Of a stretch of DNA of 64,000 nucleotides, positions 22,040 through 32,370 are shown piece by piece. The notes under the pieces are model-generated. The model saw only the letters and a program-made list of their open reading frames with translations, made no database searches and was not told the origin of the DNA. A program made the translations under genes and the position numbers. Every line of letters starts with the position of its first letter. Position 1 is the stretch's first letter. This stretch comes from Chara braunii (taxonomy: Eukaryota > Streptophyta > Charophyceae > Charales > Characeae), in assembly GCA_003427395.1 (NCBI GenBank), contig BFEA01000321.1, positions 237,384-301,383 on the forward strand, read 5' to 3'.

Positions 22040-22589
22040 CTTGTTAAGTAAGTTGTATACGTGTTACCTTTATCAGAAGTTTGCCTTTTTTTTTTTTTTT
22101 TTTTTTTTGAGAAAACGCCACACTGGCGACTCGTACTCCAGGCGGCTATCCTTCTTTTTTTTCTTTTCCAAGATTTTGTTGGTATGCAGCAGTAACTATA
22201 TAAGCTATTATATAGTAGAATAATACCTCCTTTTTTTTCTCTTTTTCCTTCCCGAAAGGATGATAAGCCAGTATTAACCCACCGGTACACCCGGGCATGG
22301 AGGCGCGTCGCCGCACTGCGCACCAAGCTTCGCCAAATCGCCAGCGGCGCACACACATTTTCTTCTTTGGCCGGTGCTGCCAACCACTGTGGTCCCGTAG
22401 CCCCGAGCCTCCAGAACTTCCGCACGCTACAAACTGATTTTTTTCCCTGCAAGTCTGGGACTGTGTACAAGCGGTTTACGACCCCAATTCTATAATTTAA
22501 TAAATTAATCTTCAACCGAACTGACCTATACTTCCTCCTTACCTTTCTTTCTCTCTTTCTTTTTTTTGTTGTTTGTTTTTCCCCTTCCC
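22040..22589. other. No gene recognised
   Basis: A poly-T run is at about 22087-22108 and several T-rich runs follow. The minus-strand open frame (210 codons) is Lys-rich translation of these runs. Confidence 0.4.
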
Positions 22590-22735
22590 CTTCCCTTTTT
22601 TTTTTTTTTTTTTTTAACAAAGCAGAATAATTTCTTTCATTCATAGATTGAAAATCGAGGCCGGGGACCTCACAATTCGACCCGGAATTATCTTGGCAGC
22701 ATCAGCCAGTTTCGCTTACGATGTGACCAGGAAAA
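22590..22735 (-). mobile_element. SINE-E copy with A-tail, minus orientation
   Basis: Poly-T on this strand (22598-22615) is the A-tail. Reading the minus strand, the body contains GGCTGATGCTGCC and GGGTCGAATTGTGAGGTCC, which resemble tRNA-type internal promoter boxes. Confidence 0.65.
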
Positions 22736-22886
22736 GAACAACTCCCAAATAACCACAGGACCTCTGATAACATTGTCACTCCCTCTGTTTCCTATGTGCC
22801 TCCTTCTCCTCTCAGCTACTCGATCTGTCGGCTATCCACGAGGCTCTAGAGCGTTGAGGCTGTCCCATTGGGCTTGAGTCCATTGA

Positions 22887-22903
22887 CTAAACCCTAAACC
22901 CTA
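22887..22903 (-). repeat. Interstitial plant-type telomeric motif
   Basis: CTAAACCCTAAACCCTA is two and a half plant telomere units. Confidence 0.6.
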
Positions 22904-23094
22904 CCCATGGACCCCTGTCTTCCTTTAGTCGGTTGTTTAAGCCCTTGTGGACTGAATACCAGACAGACTGGCATATTGTGTGCTCAAGCGTATCAAGGAC
23001 GACCCCACAGAAAACAGGATATCTTAGATAAATTCACCAAGGAGACGTTGGGCCACCGGGAAACTGGGTAGTGTAGAGGGGGGACATGCCGAAA

Positions 23095-23185
23095 CTACCC
23101 GTCTTCACCCGAATAGAACGCCCGGTCATTATCGCTGTATTTGGTGCACTTTTCAGTCCTGGTACATTCATAATGACCAGGCGTA
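23095..23185. mobile_element. Hairpin MITE (CTACC family), copy 3, right end damaged
   Basis: The left arm is well kept (CGTCTTCACCCGAATAGAAC after a CTACC start). The right arm is recognisable through ATAATGACCAGGCGT and then lost. Confidence 0.8.
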
Positions 23186-24364
23186 TGGAAGCTCACTGAG
23201 TGACCCCATGGACAGCGCCAATACAACTCGCCAAGCCTCACTGGGACTGGCTCCCACGCAAGTACCTACCATTATCTTTAACTCCGGCTGAGACAAAGGA
23301 CCTTCCCACGCCCAAAACAGTCTTGTGTAATGAACCCAGTCTGAAAGATACTCGTCAGATGTCGAAGTACAAGAAATCTCTGCGCTGAACGATGTCTCCA
23401 ATACAATGTCTCGTATCCAATAGACGAAGAGAGGAGAGGGCGATTAGACAGATGAGAACCTGGAAGAGATGGTATCAATCAATGACCACACAGATAGTAG
23501 CCCAACATCCCCTCTCCTTCTCCCGGCTTCCCTCGCTTCCACGTCAGTGAACAGTATCCAATAACGAGCCTGACAGATCCTGATCACATCAAAGTGCCGC
23601 GTGGCACTGTTCTCCCGTGAAGACGTTCAGCAGCGCACAGTATCGACATCACCAGCAGGTAAGTATCTTCTCTCTCTCAATCATCCACAGATCCCGATCT
23701 CCCTCCTTGCCGCGTCCAACTCAGCAATGAAGATAGTGTGGCCAATGCCACGTCGGCTATGAGGAAAGCATGGCATGCGCCACATCAGCAATGTCGAAGA
23801 CAGCATGGCTTGCACCACGTCAGCAGAGGCTGGCGCCGAATCAGGAAGGCGTCAGCCTGCAAGCAGCAGTCTCGCGTTGTCGTCCACAGTGCCAGCGTCA
23901 AGTCAGCGTCCAGCCAGCATCAAGCCAGCATCAAGCCAGCATCCTGCTAGCATCAAGCCCGGGTCAAGTCAGCATAGCAAGACTGAATGTCGACTTCCTG
24001 GAGGCAGGGTTTCATGTAGGATTTGACGGGGTAGACCTGCCTCAGGTCTCCCACCCACGGCGGCTCAGATTGACTCACAGCCGACGGCCTGGATCCGATA
24101 CAGTTGCAGACTTCCACTTGGCCTGAATGCTTTCTTCGTACCTGCATACAAACAAGTGTGTGTGTGTCTGACCGCAGGCCTGGGATGGGTCCATGGTGAC
24201 TTTGACTGAGGGCCGTGGAAGATTGACTTTTCGTCAACTGTCTGGCACAGGGCCCCTGAATCCAACATTTGGGGTCCTGCCTCTACGTGCTGCGGCCTAG
24301 GCCATTGTCGGGCCTGGGTCCTTAGACAGGTTATAAGGCATAACGAACGGGTTATTGCACTTGT
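23186..24364. other. No gene; short degenerate tandem repeats
   Basis: GCCACGTCAGC-like words recur at about 23735-23825 and AGCCAGCATCA units at about 23905-23965. CCAGCAGGTAAGTATC near 23650 would be a good plant 5' splice site on the plus strand, but no convincing exon precedes it. Confidence 0.4.
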
Positions 24365-24472
24365 TTTTCCACTTCTAATTTCTACGACGTCTTGATTTAT
24401 GTCAGTCATCATTGCGCCGGGCCCATGCTATTCGTCTCAGTATCTTTCCAGTTTTAACAGATGTCCGTGACC
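24365..24472 (-). pseudogene. Degenerate U6 snRNA copy
   Basis: The minus strand retains ACATCTGTTAAAACTGGAAA, GATACTGAGACGAATAGCAT and GACATAAATCAAGAC in U6 order, with many changes. The conserved spliceosomal core is too altered for function. Confidence 0.7.
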
Positions 24473-24901
24473 CGTCCATGTCTTCTCTCTCTTCAGTTCT
24501 GAGTTTCAATGTCACAGCAATGGCAGCGGTCTGTGCTACAGCACGCTGGCTTTTAAAGTTTGTATCCATCCATAATCCATTGATTGAATTTGATTCCATT
24601 ACCAAGAGTCAAGTTTGAAGATTTTTGGTTTCTCTAACTTTCTCAGGCATTCCCTCATGCAGTAAAGGAAGAATCGGTGTCGTACCGACCAATGCGAGCA
24701 TAGAGAAATGGTAGGGAGAAGAAAATATAGTATGTCTACTGTGTCACTATGTTGTCAATTTGAATAGTAAGGTGAACTGTTGTTGAACGAAGTAACAGGA
24801 ACCATACAGCCTGCGGAGTCGTGCAGACACAACGAGAGGATCAGCCTCCTCTCTCTGCGGGGGGATTCTGAATGCTGAGTGGGTTTCCCCGAAAGCCACA
24901 A

Positions 24902-25012
24902 CTACCATCCTAGAACCGAATAGAACGCGCTGTCATCATAGCTGTATAGGGGACAACTTTCAGTCCAGATGCAACGATAATGACCAGGGGTTCTATTCGG
25001 GTGAAGACGGGG
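24902..25012. mobile_element. Hairpin MITE (CTACC family), copy 4
   Basis: It begins CTACCATCCTAGAACCGAAT and ends TCTATTCGGGTGAAGACGG. Inner arms pair via GTCATCATAGCTGTAT and ACGATAATGACCAGG. Confidence 0.85.
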
Positions 25013-25043
25013 GGGGAGGACTGAAGTATCTGAAAGCCTTGTT

Positions 25044-25129
25044 GTCCCTAAGAGTTGGAACGATACAGAGAAGATTAGCTAGCATGGCCCCTGTGCAAGG
25101 GGATGACATGCATAAATTCGAGAAATGGA
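25044..25129 (+). pseudogene. U6 snRNA copy with internal deletion
   Basis: GTCCCTAAGAGTTGGAACGA starts it, then ACAGAGAAGATTAGC, ATGGCCCCTGTGCAAGG, ATGACATGCATAAATTCGAG and AAATGG follow in U6 order. About a dozen bases of the 5' stem region are missing, and TAGC is duplicated in the ACAGAGA-proximal region. It sits between two hairpin MITEs. Confidence 0.85.
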
Positions 25130-25139
25130 TAGTAGGAGA

Positions 25140-25367
25140 CTACCTTCTTCCCCCGAACATAACACATGTGCGTTGTATTCGAGTTTTCAAAAAAGTTGAA
25201 AAAACCCAAAAAAAAAATGAATGGAAGGTATAGAACGCATATGCGTTGTGTTTGAAAATTAAAGCTATTCGAATAGAACACGTGTGCGTTGTATTCAAAT
25301 AGAACGCACCCTATGCATTGTATCCGTGTTACAATGCATATGCGTTATGTTCGGGGGAAGAAGGTAG
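25140..25367. mobile_element. Long variant of the CTACC hairpin family, 228 bp
   Basis: Its ends CTACCTTCTTCCCCCGAACA and TGTTCGGGGGAAGAAGGTAG are perfectly complementary over 20 bp. Inside, the word GTGCGTTGTATTC and its inverse recur several times, so the element is built from repeated palindromic units. Confidence 0.85.
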
Positions 25368-25380
25368 TAAGAACTCTAAC

Positions 25381-25405
25381 TAGGGTTTAGGGTTTTAGGG
25401 TTTAA
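25381..25405 (+). repeat. Interstitial plant-type telomeric motif
   Basis: Three degenerate TTTAGGG units lie just after the long hairpin element. Confidence 0.6.
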
Positions 25406-25589
25406 GGTAAGAAACTCATAGAACAGAGGCCAAGTAGAGAGGGGCTTACTCCTTAGGTAGGAAGTGAGGAAGAAGGAGATTTTCAGAAACAGAGCTTCGT
25501 CTAGATTCTAGAATAAGGGTAGCGTGGTATGGTAGAGGATTAATTAGAGAGAGATTGAGGGTTCAATGGAAGTCCAAGACAGACTGGAG

Positions 25590-25724
25590 TCTGTGGCGAG
25601 CAGTGGCCCGTAAGCTAAACTGGGTAATGCTCCCAGGATAACCCATGGTTGAATTGTGAGGTCCCCGGCATGGACCTGTTTTTGGAATATAAAGATCTGA
25701 GTGTTGTCTTAAAAAAAAAAAAAA
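25590..25724 (+). mobile_element. SINE-E copy with A-tail, plus orientation
   Basis: AAACTGGGTAATGCTCCCAG and GGTTGAATTGTGAGGTCCCC resemble A- and B-box regions. An A14 tail (25711-25724) follows, then a G-run. Confidence 0.7.
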
Positions 25725-25977
25725 GGGGGGGGGGGGGGGGTAAAAACTACTAAAAACTTAAAAAGTACTGAAAACTTACTGAGAAGGGAAAAAAAAAAAA
25801 AAAAAAAGGTTTTCACTGAGCATGGTGGCAGCAGTACTAGTGACTACCTGTGGTTTGGCCATTCTGAATCCCAACGCCCAGCTACAGGTTTTTACAACGG
25901 CAATGGCACGACTCGACAGGAGTGTCGCCAAAGGTATCTGGATTTAACACATATAAGTAGAGTGCTAGGAGGTAGGA

Positions 25978-26089
25978 CTACCGTCTTCACCCGAATAGAA
26001 CGACGTACGGTAATTTTAGCTGCATCTGGACTGAAAGGTGCTCCATACGGCTGCAATGACTGGACGTTCTATTTGGCGGAAGAAAGTAG
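25978..26089. mobile_element. Hairpin MITE (CTACC family), copy 5
   Basis: The left end CTACCGTCTTCACCCGAATA is canonical. The right end is altered to TATTTGGCGGAAGAAAGTAG. Confidence 0.88.
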
Positions 26090-26308
26090 GGTATGTTAAT
26101 TGGGGACAGTTTCTGAGTGACATGCCCTGAGCGGCAACGCGTCAAAGGGCTACAGAAGTCGTGTTGCTATCGAATCTTATTTAGTACCACTTCTGTGACG
26201 GTAAAAAAAATCCCGTGGCATTGATCTTCCAGTTGTGTATCTGATTGGCTTCTTTCGGTTAATATTTATTATTTAGATGTGTGTGCAAAGCCTTGAAGGT
26301 CGACTCTT

Positions 26309-26443
26309 CTTTTTTTTTTTTTTGCAAACTATTCAGCACAGCTAGGCATGATGGTAAGAGCATGCACACTGAGCTGCCTTACTGATGAAGCCTGTCCATT
26401 TATGGGGAGCTGCACCTGCTGGAAATCGGGTCCAGCGTCCCTT
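26309..26443 (-). mobile_element. SINE-B copy, minus orientation
   Basis: Poly-T, then GATGGTAAGAGCATGCAC, then GGGGAGCTGCACCTGCTGGA and ATCGGGTCCAGCGTCCC: the long form of the family. Confidence 0.8.
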
Positions 26444-27582
26444 ACAAAATATGAAACCAGATAATATATGTTCATACAAAAATAATCTATGCAGGATATG
26501 CCTCATCAGCCTGAGATAGGCCGCCCGATACAACAATAGTACAATACCTATCAAGCTATCCTCTACCCCATTCATGTGCCCTTGATTGAACTCGTGTCAT
26601 ACCTCCCCCACATTAAACCATTGAAGATCAACAAGGGCACAGCGTGGAAGTCCCGCTTGAGAGGCGCTTCTGGCCCTCCCTCCCCTGGACAGGAAAGGGA
26701 TCAGACAAGAGACTTGGAGATCTGAGGCAGGCTCGTGGTGGAGGCTTGAGAGCAAAGCAGATACACATAGCCCGAACACATCATGAACACAATGCGCGAA
26801 TGCACACAAATATGCGAAGACCAGAGTAGCACAGCATGGAAGTCCCGCTCGAGAGGCGCTTCTGGCCGCCCCTCCCCTGGCCAGTTCACCTCCCCAAGAA
26901 CTCCCCCAGCCAGACTGAGTCCAATGTGAATTGCTTAATAGTTTGTTCTGTAATATGTCTATCTTTCTTCTGACGAAAATTAATTACTCAGTTTCATTTT
27001 GACGGCAGACCAATGAGGCCGACGTGCAATACTGCTCATTACTCGAGATTCGGATCTTCAAACCTCAGAAAATTACTCTGCATGAGTCAATTTTTAGCAC
27101 TCCATCAGTCTCCATGCATGATCGGTAAGCGACTCTGCAGACTGTTGAGGATGTTCAGTCTCCTCATGAGTCGGTGATATTCTGACGGAACACGATGTAA
27201 CCCCCACCCCCCCCCCCCCCCCCGTTTCTTGTCCTTTTCTCCCTTTTGTGCCTTGCCTCTTTTAGGGGCCCTCATCGTTTTACTTATTCTTAACTCGAAA
27301 ATACGGTTGATAGGAAGTATTGCCTTTTGCACCTCTTTGATCACTTTTTTATACTCTGATGACCCAGAAAAAACGACAACTCTGGAAGGTGCACAGGGGA
27401 ATTCTCTGTGACAACATACAGCATAGACAGTGGTAAGGTTAACACGGGAATTTCTATGACAATATATACACAGTGCTAAGGTTCACACGGGAATTCTCTG
27501 TGACCATACATACATACATACATAAACAACTTCGCTACCTCCCTGTAATGGTCAGGCTTGTGATAACCCGTCCAAACACGGA
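26444..27582. other. No gene; 55-bp direct repeats and repeat-D fragment
   Basis: A segment GTGGAAGTCCCGCTTGAGAG...CCTCCCCTGG at about 26640-26695 recurs at about 26834-26882. Around 27110-27250 is a partial copy of the dispersed repeat also seen at 29.1 and 38.9 kb, ending in a C-run and a pyrimidine-rich stretch. Confidence 0.5.
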
Positions 27583-28330
27583 CTGAAACACACAGCTGAT
27601 TTCTGAGTTTTGCTCATAGACTGAATGCCCTACTGAGTTCCCCGCCTGCTAAGTCTGTGTGTGTGTGTGCTTGCTGGACTGCATGTCTGTCTGAGTGCTG
27701 GTTGGCTTGCGTGTGTGTGACTGTGCCTGTCTGAGTGCTGGTTGGTATGAGTGTGTGTGTGTGGCCCGCCGGGGCACTTGTTCGTTCGTTGGGCCCTCAG
27801 GGCCGGTACTTACCTGTGGCCGTGGCTTCGAAGGGTTGCAGCGGGGAAAAAGCACTCAAGTAGCGGGTAGGCCGGTACCGCACCCGGCAGGGGGGTAAAT
27901 ATGCAGGTACTGGAGGCCGAGCAGAAGAAGACAAAAGTGGCATTTTTAGAGACCGGTAGTGTAGGCTAGGTCTAGCGGGTACCAGTCTGAGTCTAGGGCC
28001 TGTAGGGGCAATATCAGAGTCTGCAATGATGTTTCCCTCCAAAAAAGGAGGAGGTACTGGTTGCTTGGGAAGGCCAGCGGCCTGGAAGTCACGCCCAAGA
28101 GGCAAAGCAGGCCGCTATATCTTCAGGCCGGGCAGAAGACCCGGCCTCTTTTTCGGTGTGCAAGTTTGGCGACACACTGGTGGAGCGCTGGCTGGAGCAG
28201 CGCTAAGCTGGAGCAGCGCTGCTGGGGAGGAAGGAGAAGGACTTGAGGGAGGAAGAAGGAGGAAGGAGGAAGGAAGGGGGAGGAGCGCCAGGGGTACTTA
28301 CCTGGCTATGGTGGCAGCCATCTTCATCAC
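27583..28330. repeat. Repeat G, copy 1 (about 750 bp, possible LTR or intron-like unit)
   Basis: It matches 40270-41085 from AACACGGACTGA to TACTTACCTGGCTATGG with moderate divergence. Shared landmarks are GGTTGCAGCGGGGAAAA, GCAATATCAGAGTCTGCAATG, GGCCGCTATATCT and GTGCAAGTTTGGCGACACAC. A perfect 8-bp stem (28125-28132 with 28140-28147) sits just after CTATATCTTC. On the minus strand CCAG|GTAAGTAC lies at one end and GTGTTTCAG near the other. Confidence 0.8.
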
Positions 28331-29262
28331 CTTGGTGGGCGCTGCAGCAAGGAGTCCCCAGCCGGGGAGAGCCACACCAAGAAGCTTCAAGGCAGGGCTG
28401 GGCATGGCGGCCTGAGCTGGAGCAGCCATAGCTGCTTTGGGTTGTCCTTTGGACATCTGAGCAAGGCCTAGTAGTACGCCATAGCCTCGGCCTATGAGAG
28501 GAAGAGTGGGAGAGGCGGCCATGGCTATGGTGGACCTTGAGTGATACCTGCAGTAGAAGAGGGACTCGGACATTGATTCTGGACCAGTCATTCAACATTG
28601 TATTATTATTTCTTGTATGAATAAGAGGAGGGGGAGATAAGGAGGAGGAGATTGTTGGTGGGCGAAGAAGAAGAGCCTTGTCATTGTCTTTGCGGGTGTA
28701 CATCTTCTTCTTCTTCTTTCTTACTTCTTCTTCTTCTTCTAATCCTCTCTCTCTCCTCCCAAGTTCATTCATTTCTTTCTGCAATTGGATGGCATTGTAC
28801 CTTCTGATGGATGTGTATCTCGAAATTGGCCAGGGTCATAACAGGCTTATACCGGCAGCCGTCGGGCCCATCACCAGGCGGCCGTGTCACTCCTCCAATC
28901 CCACGGGTGTGTCGCGATTTTTTTTTCTGGCTGTGCCAAAAAAAAAAATTTTGGCTTTCTGGGTCCTGCTCACTTTCGATGGGGTGTGATTTCGTGTGAA
29001 CCTGCAGTCTGTGGGGTCTTTTGTCCGCTGTGCGTGCTTTGATAACCTACTTTGAATCTCAACCACACTGTACGAGCTGTGGGACAGTGGCTGTTGGTAC
29101 CCCCCTGTAACTGGGGTTGAGGTGGGTTCTCACTTATGCATGCTGTCATCTCTTATGGGACTCTGAAAAGTTTCAAGGGTTCGGCTTCTAATGGGTTTGG
29201 TGAAGATCCCACAAAACAGTCTGTCACAGCCCCTCCTCCTTTCTTGCCCTTTCTCTGGTTAA
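28331..29262. other. No certain gene; repeat-D copy at the right
   Basis: A minus-strand frame of 97 codons at 28298-28591 (Ala/Met/Leu-rich, ending at a CCAG|GTAAGT site) could be an exon, but nothing in it is recognisable. CTT/CTC tracts lie at 28707-28760. Repeat D occupies about 29085-29262 (AACTGGGGTTGAGGTGG to TTTCTTGCCCTTTCTC). Confidence 0.4.
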
Positions 29263-29783
29263 ACCTTTTTTTTTTTTTTTTTAAAGCAGTAGCTTTATTA
29301 CTCATGAAATGTTGTTGAGGCCGGGTCCTCCCAAAATCCCGGAAAGGAAAAGTAATGGGTTGAAAACAAAAAGAAAACAAAAGAAAGGAAATGATAATCT
29401 CTGTCCTGAAAGGAGCAGAGGAAAACCAACCCAAGAAAACCTAAGAGCAAAGAAACAGAGCTATAAAGAAAAGGCAGGGAGGAAGATAGAAAGAGAGAAG
29501 GAAGCGCTAAAGGTAGAGATAGGAAAAAGTTCAAAAAACCCACCAAAGCTGTACCTATTCTCACAGCCTAACCTAACTTAATCTAACTACTTTATCCATT
29601 ACCCAAACCCCGAGGCAATCTAGAGGCATAACACTGCCTCAGCAAGCCCCCCCCCCCTCTTAAGGAAGTCTCCACCCACATCCCAACTCCACTTCTCTGC
29701 CATCCTACTGCGGACTAAGGCAACCGAGTGTTCAGGTTGTGGACCCATGCGGGAGCCAAGCCGCCACTGCCAGTTGCCCCTGG

Positions 29784-30734
29784 TGCAATCAGACTCGCAT
29801 TCATTCACACTTCACACGTATGCAAACAGGTTGCGCAGCAAACTGGCGCCAGGCACCCACTCAGAACTCAGAGATATAGTACCAAGAACTTAGTTCAGAT
29901 ACAAGTTCACTTCCACTGGCTATGGCGGCTCATCGCCTGTACAACTCTCTGTCGTCACTCACTCAACACTGNTGTTCNCACACACTCACTAGGATCACCC
30001 TGGATACCNCACACGCATCACTCTGCACACTCACACACACCCGCACACACCTACAGCTATGGCGGCTATGGCTGCTGCTACTCTATCGCTATGGCTAACT
30101 TCCTTCTTGCCCACTTCGTCCTCGGGCTCACTGCAGACCACCTCGCACAAGTCGCTATGGCAGCGCTTCCGCATGGCTCATGCAGGAATGAATGAATGGC
30201 TGGGCGCTGCCTCCTGATTTATACTTCTGTAGTTCGCTGGTCTGGCCCTTTTCCCTTGGCCCATTATGCACACAGTCCCATATGGTACTTGCTGGACTGG
30301 ACTGGGACTGACTGGACCGTAATGCTGACTGCATGGGGTTGGACCGCAACCTCGCTGCAGTCGCACTGCCAACGCACTGAGGTTGGCTCCACCACTTGCC
30401 CACTTGCCTCTGTCTAAACGTGGACCTACTCCGAAAGGCCACTTCCGGAAGTCTGTAGACTTGGCCTTTCGGTACTGTAGCAGCTACGACCTTGACCCTT
30501 CGGACAGGCTACAGCTACGACTTCTAGAACTCACTAGGACTCCTATCCGACAGGTCTACAGATCGAACCCCTACCCCTACACCGACCTACGACAGACAAC
30601 AACAACTATCAAAACACCGGTCACGGGTTCAAACACTCGGGGTCAACACCGATACTGTACACAGGTAAGGTGAGAACTAGGGATCGAGCCCTGGGATCTG
30701 CACTCGCTACTGCTGACAGGTGAAAACCGTTTCA
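29784..30734 (-). repeat. 3' LTR of the Ty3/gypsy element
   Basis: 951 bp. Read on the minus strand it starts TGAAACGGTTTTCACC and ends GATTGCA. It is preceded on the element strand by the purine tract GCGGGAG, the likely plus-strand primer. Compared with the 5' LTR it has one fewer copy of an approximately 31-bp TGTAGCAGCTAC repeat. Confidence 0.92.
30218..30223 (-). promoter_or_regulatory. LTR TATA box
   Basis: TATAAA in the same conserved context (AGAAGTATAAATCA) as in the other two LTRs. Confidence 0.55.
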
Positions 30735-30739
30735 CTCCC

Positions 30740-32370
30740 GCAGGCCTAAATTTGAGGTCCTCCGAGAATAATTCAGTCCAAGGCAGGACCTTTCCCTTTC
30801 TTATCTCTCTCATAGGTTCTATGCCGGGAGTTGTCTCTAGAAGTTCGGTTCTCGTAAACCAGCGGTCGTCCTCTGGCTCCTGATAGGCAAATCGGACCTT
30901 ATATTGTTTCTGTGGATGACCTCTACCTCCTGTTCTGAACACATCTTAACCTACGATGCCGTCAATGTCGTACCTCCCATCCATATCCGGAGGGATCATA
31001 GACCTCCTCGATGGGAACTGATCAGTCACTGTGCAGGGCAACAACTTGGATGCATGGAAGATCAGGTAGGTGTGGAGGTGCGCTGGGATCTCTACTATGT
31101 AGGACGGCCCATCCTCTCCGCCCTTGACTTCTAGAACTGGCCACGGTCCTCTATACGCGGGCAGTAACTTTTGCGAGATGTTCTCCTCAGGAGCAAACTC
31201 TTTAGACTTGACCCAGACTAAGTCGCCTACTTGAAACTGTGATGAGCGACAGTGCTTATTAGCTTGCTCTATCATTCGGTGCTGGGCCTTCCTGAGGTTC
31301 TCTGTCACGGTAGCTAACTCTTTCTCGTGTCGTAGCGCAAACTCCCTAGTACCAGGCGGTAGCCTCTGTATCTGATCCCGGTTAAGTCCTTCAAATGGTC
31401 TACGCGGTCTGAAAGACTTATGTAACTCGTTGGGAGTGCGACAGGTAGACAAGTGCACACTGTTGTTGTAGGCACTGGCTACCTTTGGAAGCATCTCATC
31501 CCAGTTGACTTGATCAGGTCTAATGTACATACGCAGAACTTGCTGCAGGATCTTATTCATTTGTTCAGTCTAACCGTTGGTCTTTGGATGATGGCCAGAT
31601 GACATTAACAACTTGGAGCCATAGACTCTCATCAACTCCTGCCAGTTCTGACTAATGAACCGGGTGTCTCTATCACTAACTATGGACAATGGGAATAAAA
31701 ACAACATATTTGATCTATCAACTACGACCATGACTTGGCTCTTGTCGTGCCTACTCTTGACACTAGCATCCATAAAGTCAATGGATACTGAATCTCCTGG
31801 CTGGTCCGGAATAGGCAAGGGTCTGAGAAGAACTAGCGGGGCACGCGTAGTAGTCTTATTCCTTTGGCAAACTTTGCAACTGCGAACATACTCTATGCAA
31901 TCATTCTTCATTCCTGGCCAGGTGCACGCGTGCATTAGGTTGGCTAGAGTCTTTTGCCAACCAAAGTGTCCCTCTGTATCGTGACATTCCCCTAGGATCA
32001 AACTACGGATCTCTTCACTGTTGGGGACGCACAGTCTGTCCACTACGTTAGTCTTCTCAAATAGTAATCCATCAGTAGTGCGGTAATCTGGCTTGGTCTC
32101 GGGGGCCTCCTTGGCTTTCTTGAGGAGGTCGCTATAGATAGGGTCCTGCGGATACACGTCTCTAACCTTTTGCTGCAGGTCTCTCTCTACGTAGTCCTCA
32201 ACTCGCATAGTGCGGTTGTCCGCGAGGACACTAACTATGGGGTCTTCCAACTTTTGGACTCTCAACCCTAGCCTCAACTTCTTCAGCGCTCTACGGCTAA
32301 TATAACTGCGGGTAGCCCCTGAATCTATAAGGGCTCCTACTCTACTTCTAAAAACTTCCACATCTACCAA
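30740..32370 (-). pseudogene. pol remnant: protease, integrase, chromodomain
   Basis: From 32370 on the minus strand: an aspartic protease core (ALIDSGATRSYIS), then directly a linker and the integrase zinc finger (HDTEGHFGWQK...CKVCQRNK). The integrase core has IDFMDAS and SDRDTRF; the segment between them is shorter than usual. A TAG at 31570 interrupts just before the catalytic glutamate region (TEQMNKILQQ), in the same coding sense. The C-terminal part runs to a stop near 30946, after which RVFRTGG...QYKVRFAYQE...DDRWFTRTELL resembles a chromodomain, the targeting module of chromoviruses. With reverse transcriptase deleted and several stops present, it cannot be autonomous. Integrase would join cDNA to chromatin if supplied in trans. 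Confidence 0.88.

Noticed and set aside
22012-22644. 210-codon Lys-rich minus-strand frame
   Set aside because: It is built from poly-T runs and a SINE.
28298-28591. First exon ending at a GTAAGT site
   Set aside because: The product is unrecognised, and a similar donor word is part of both repeat G copies, so it is not called as a gene.
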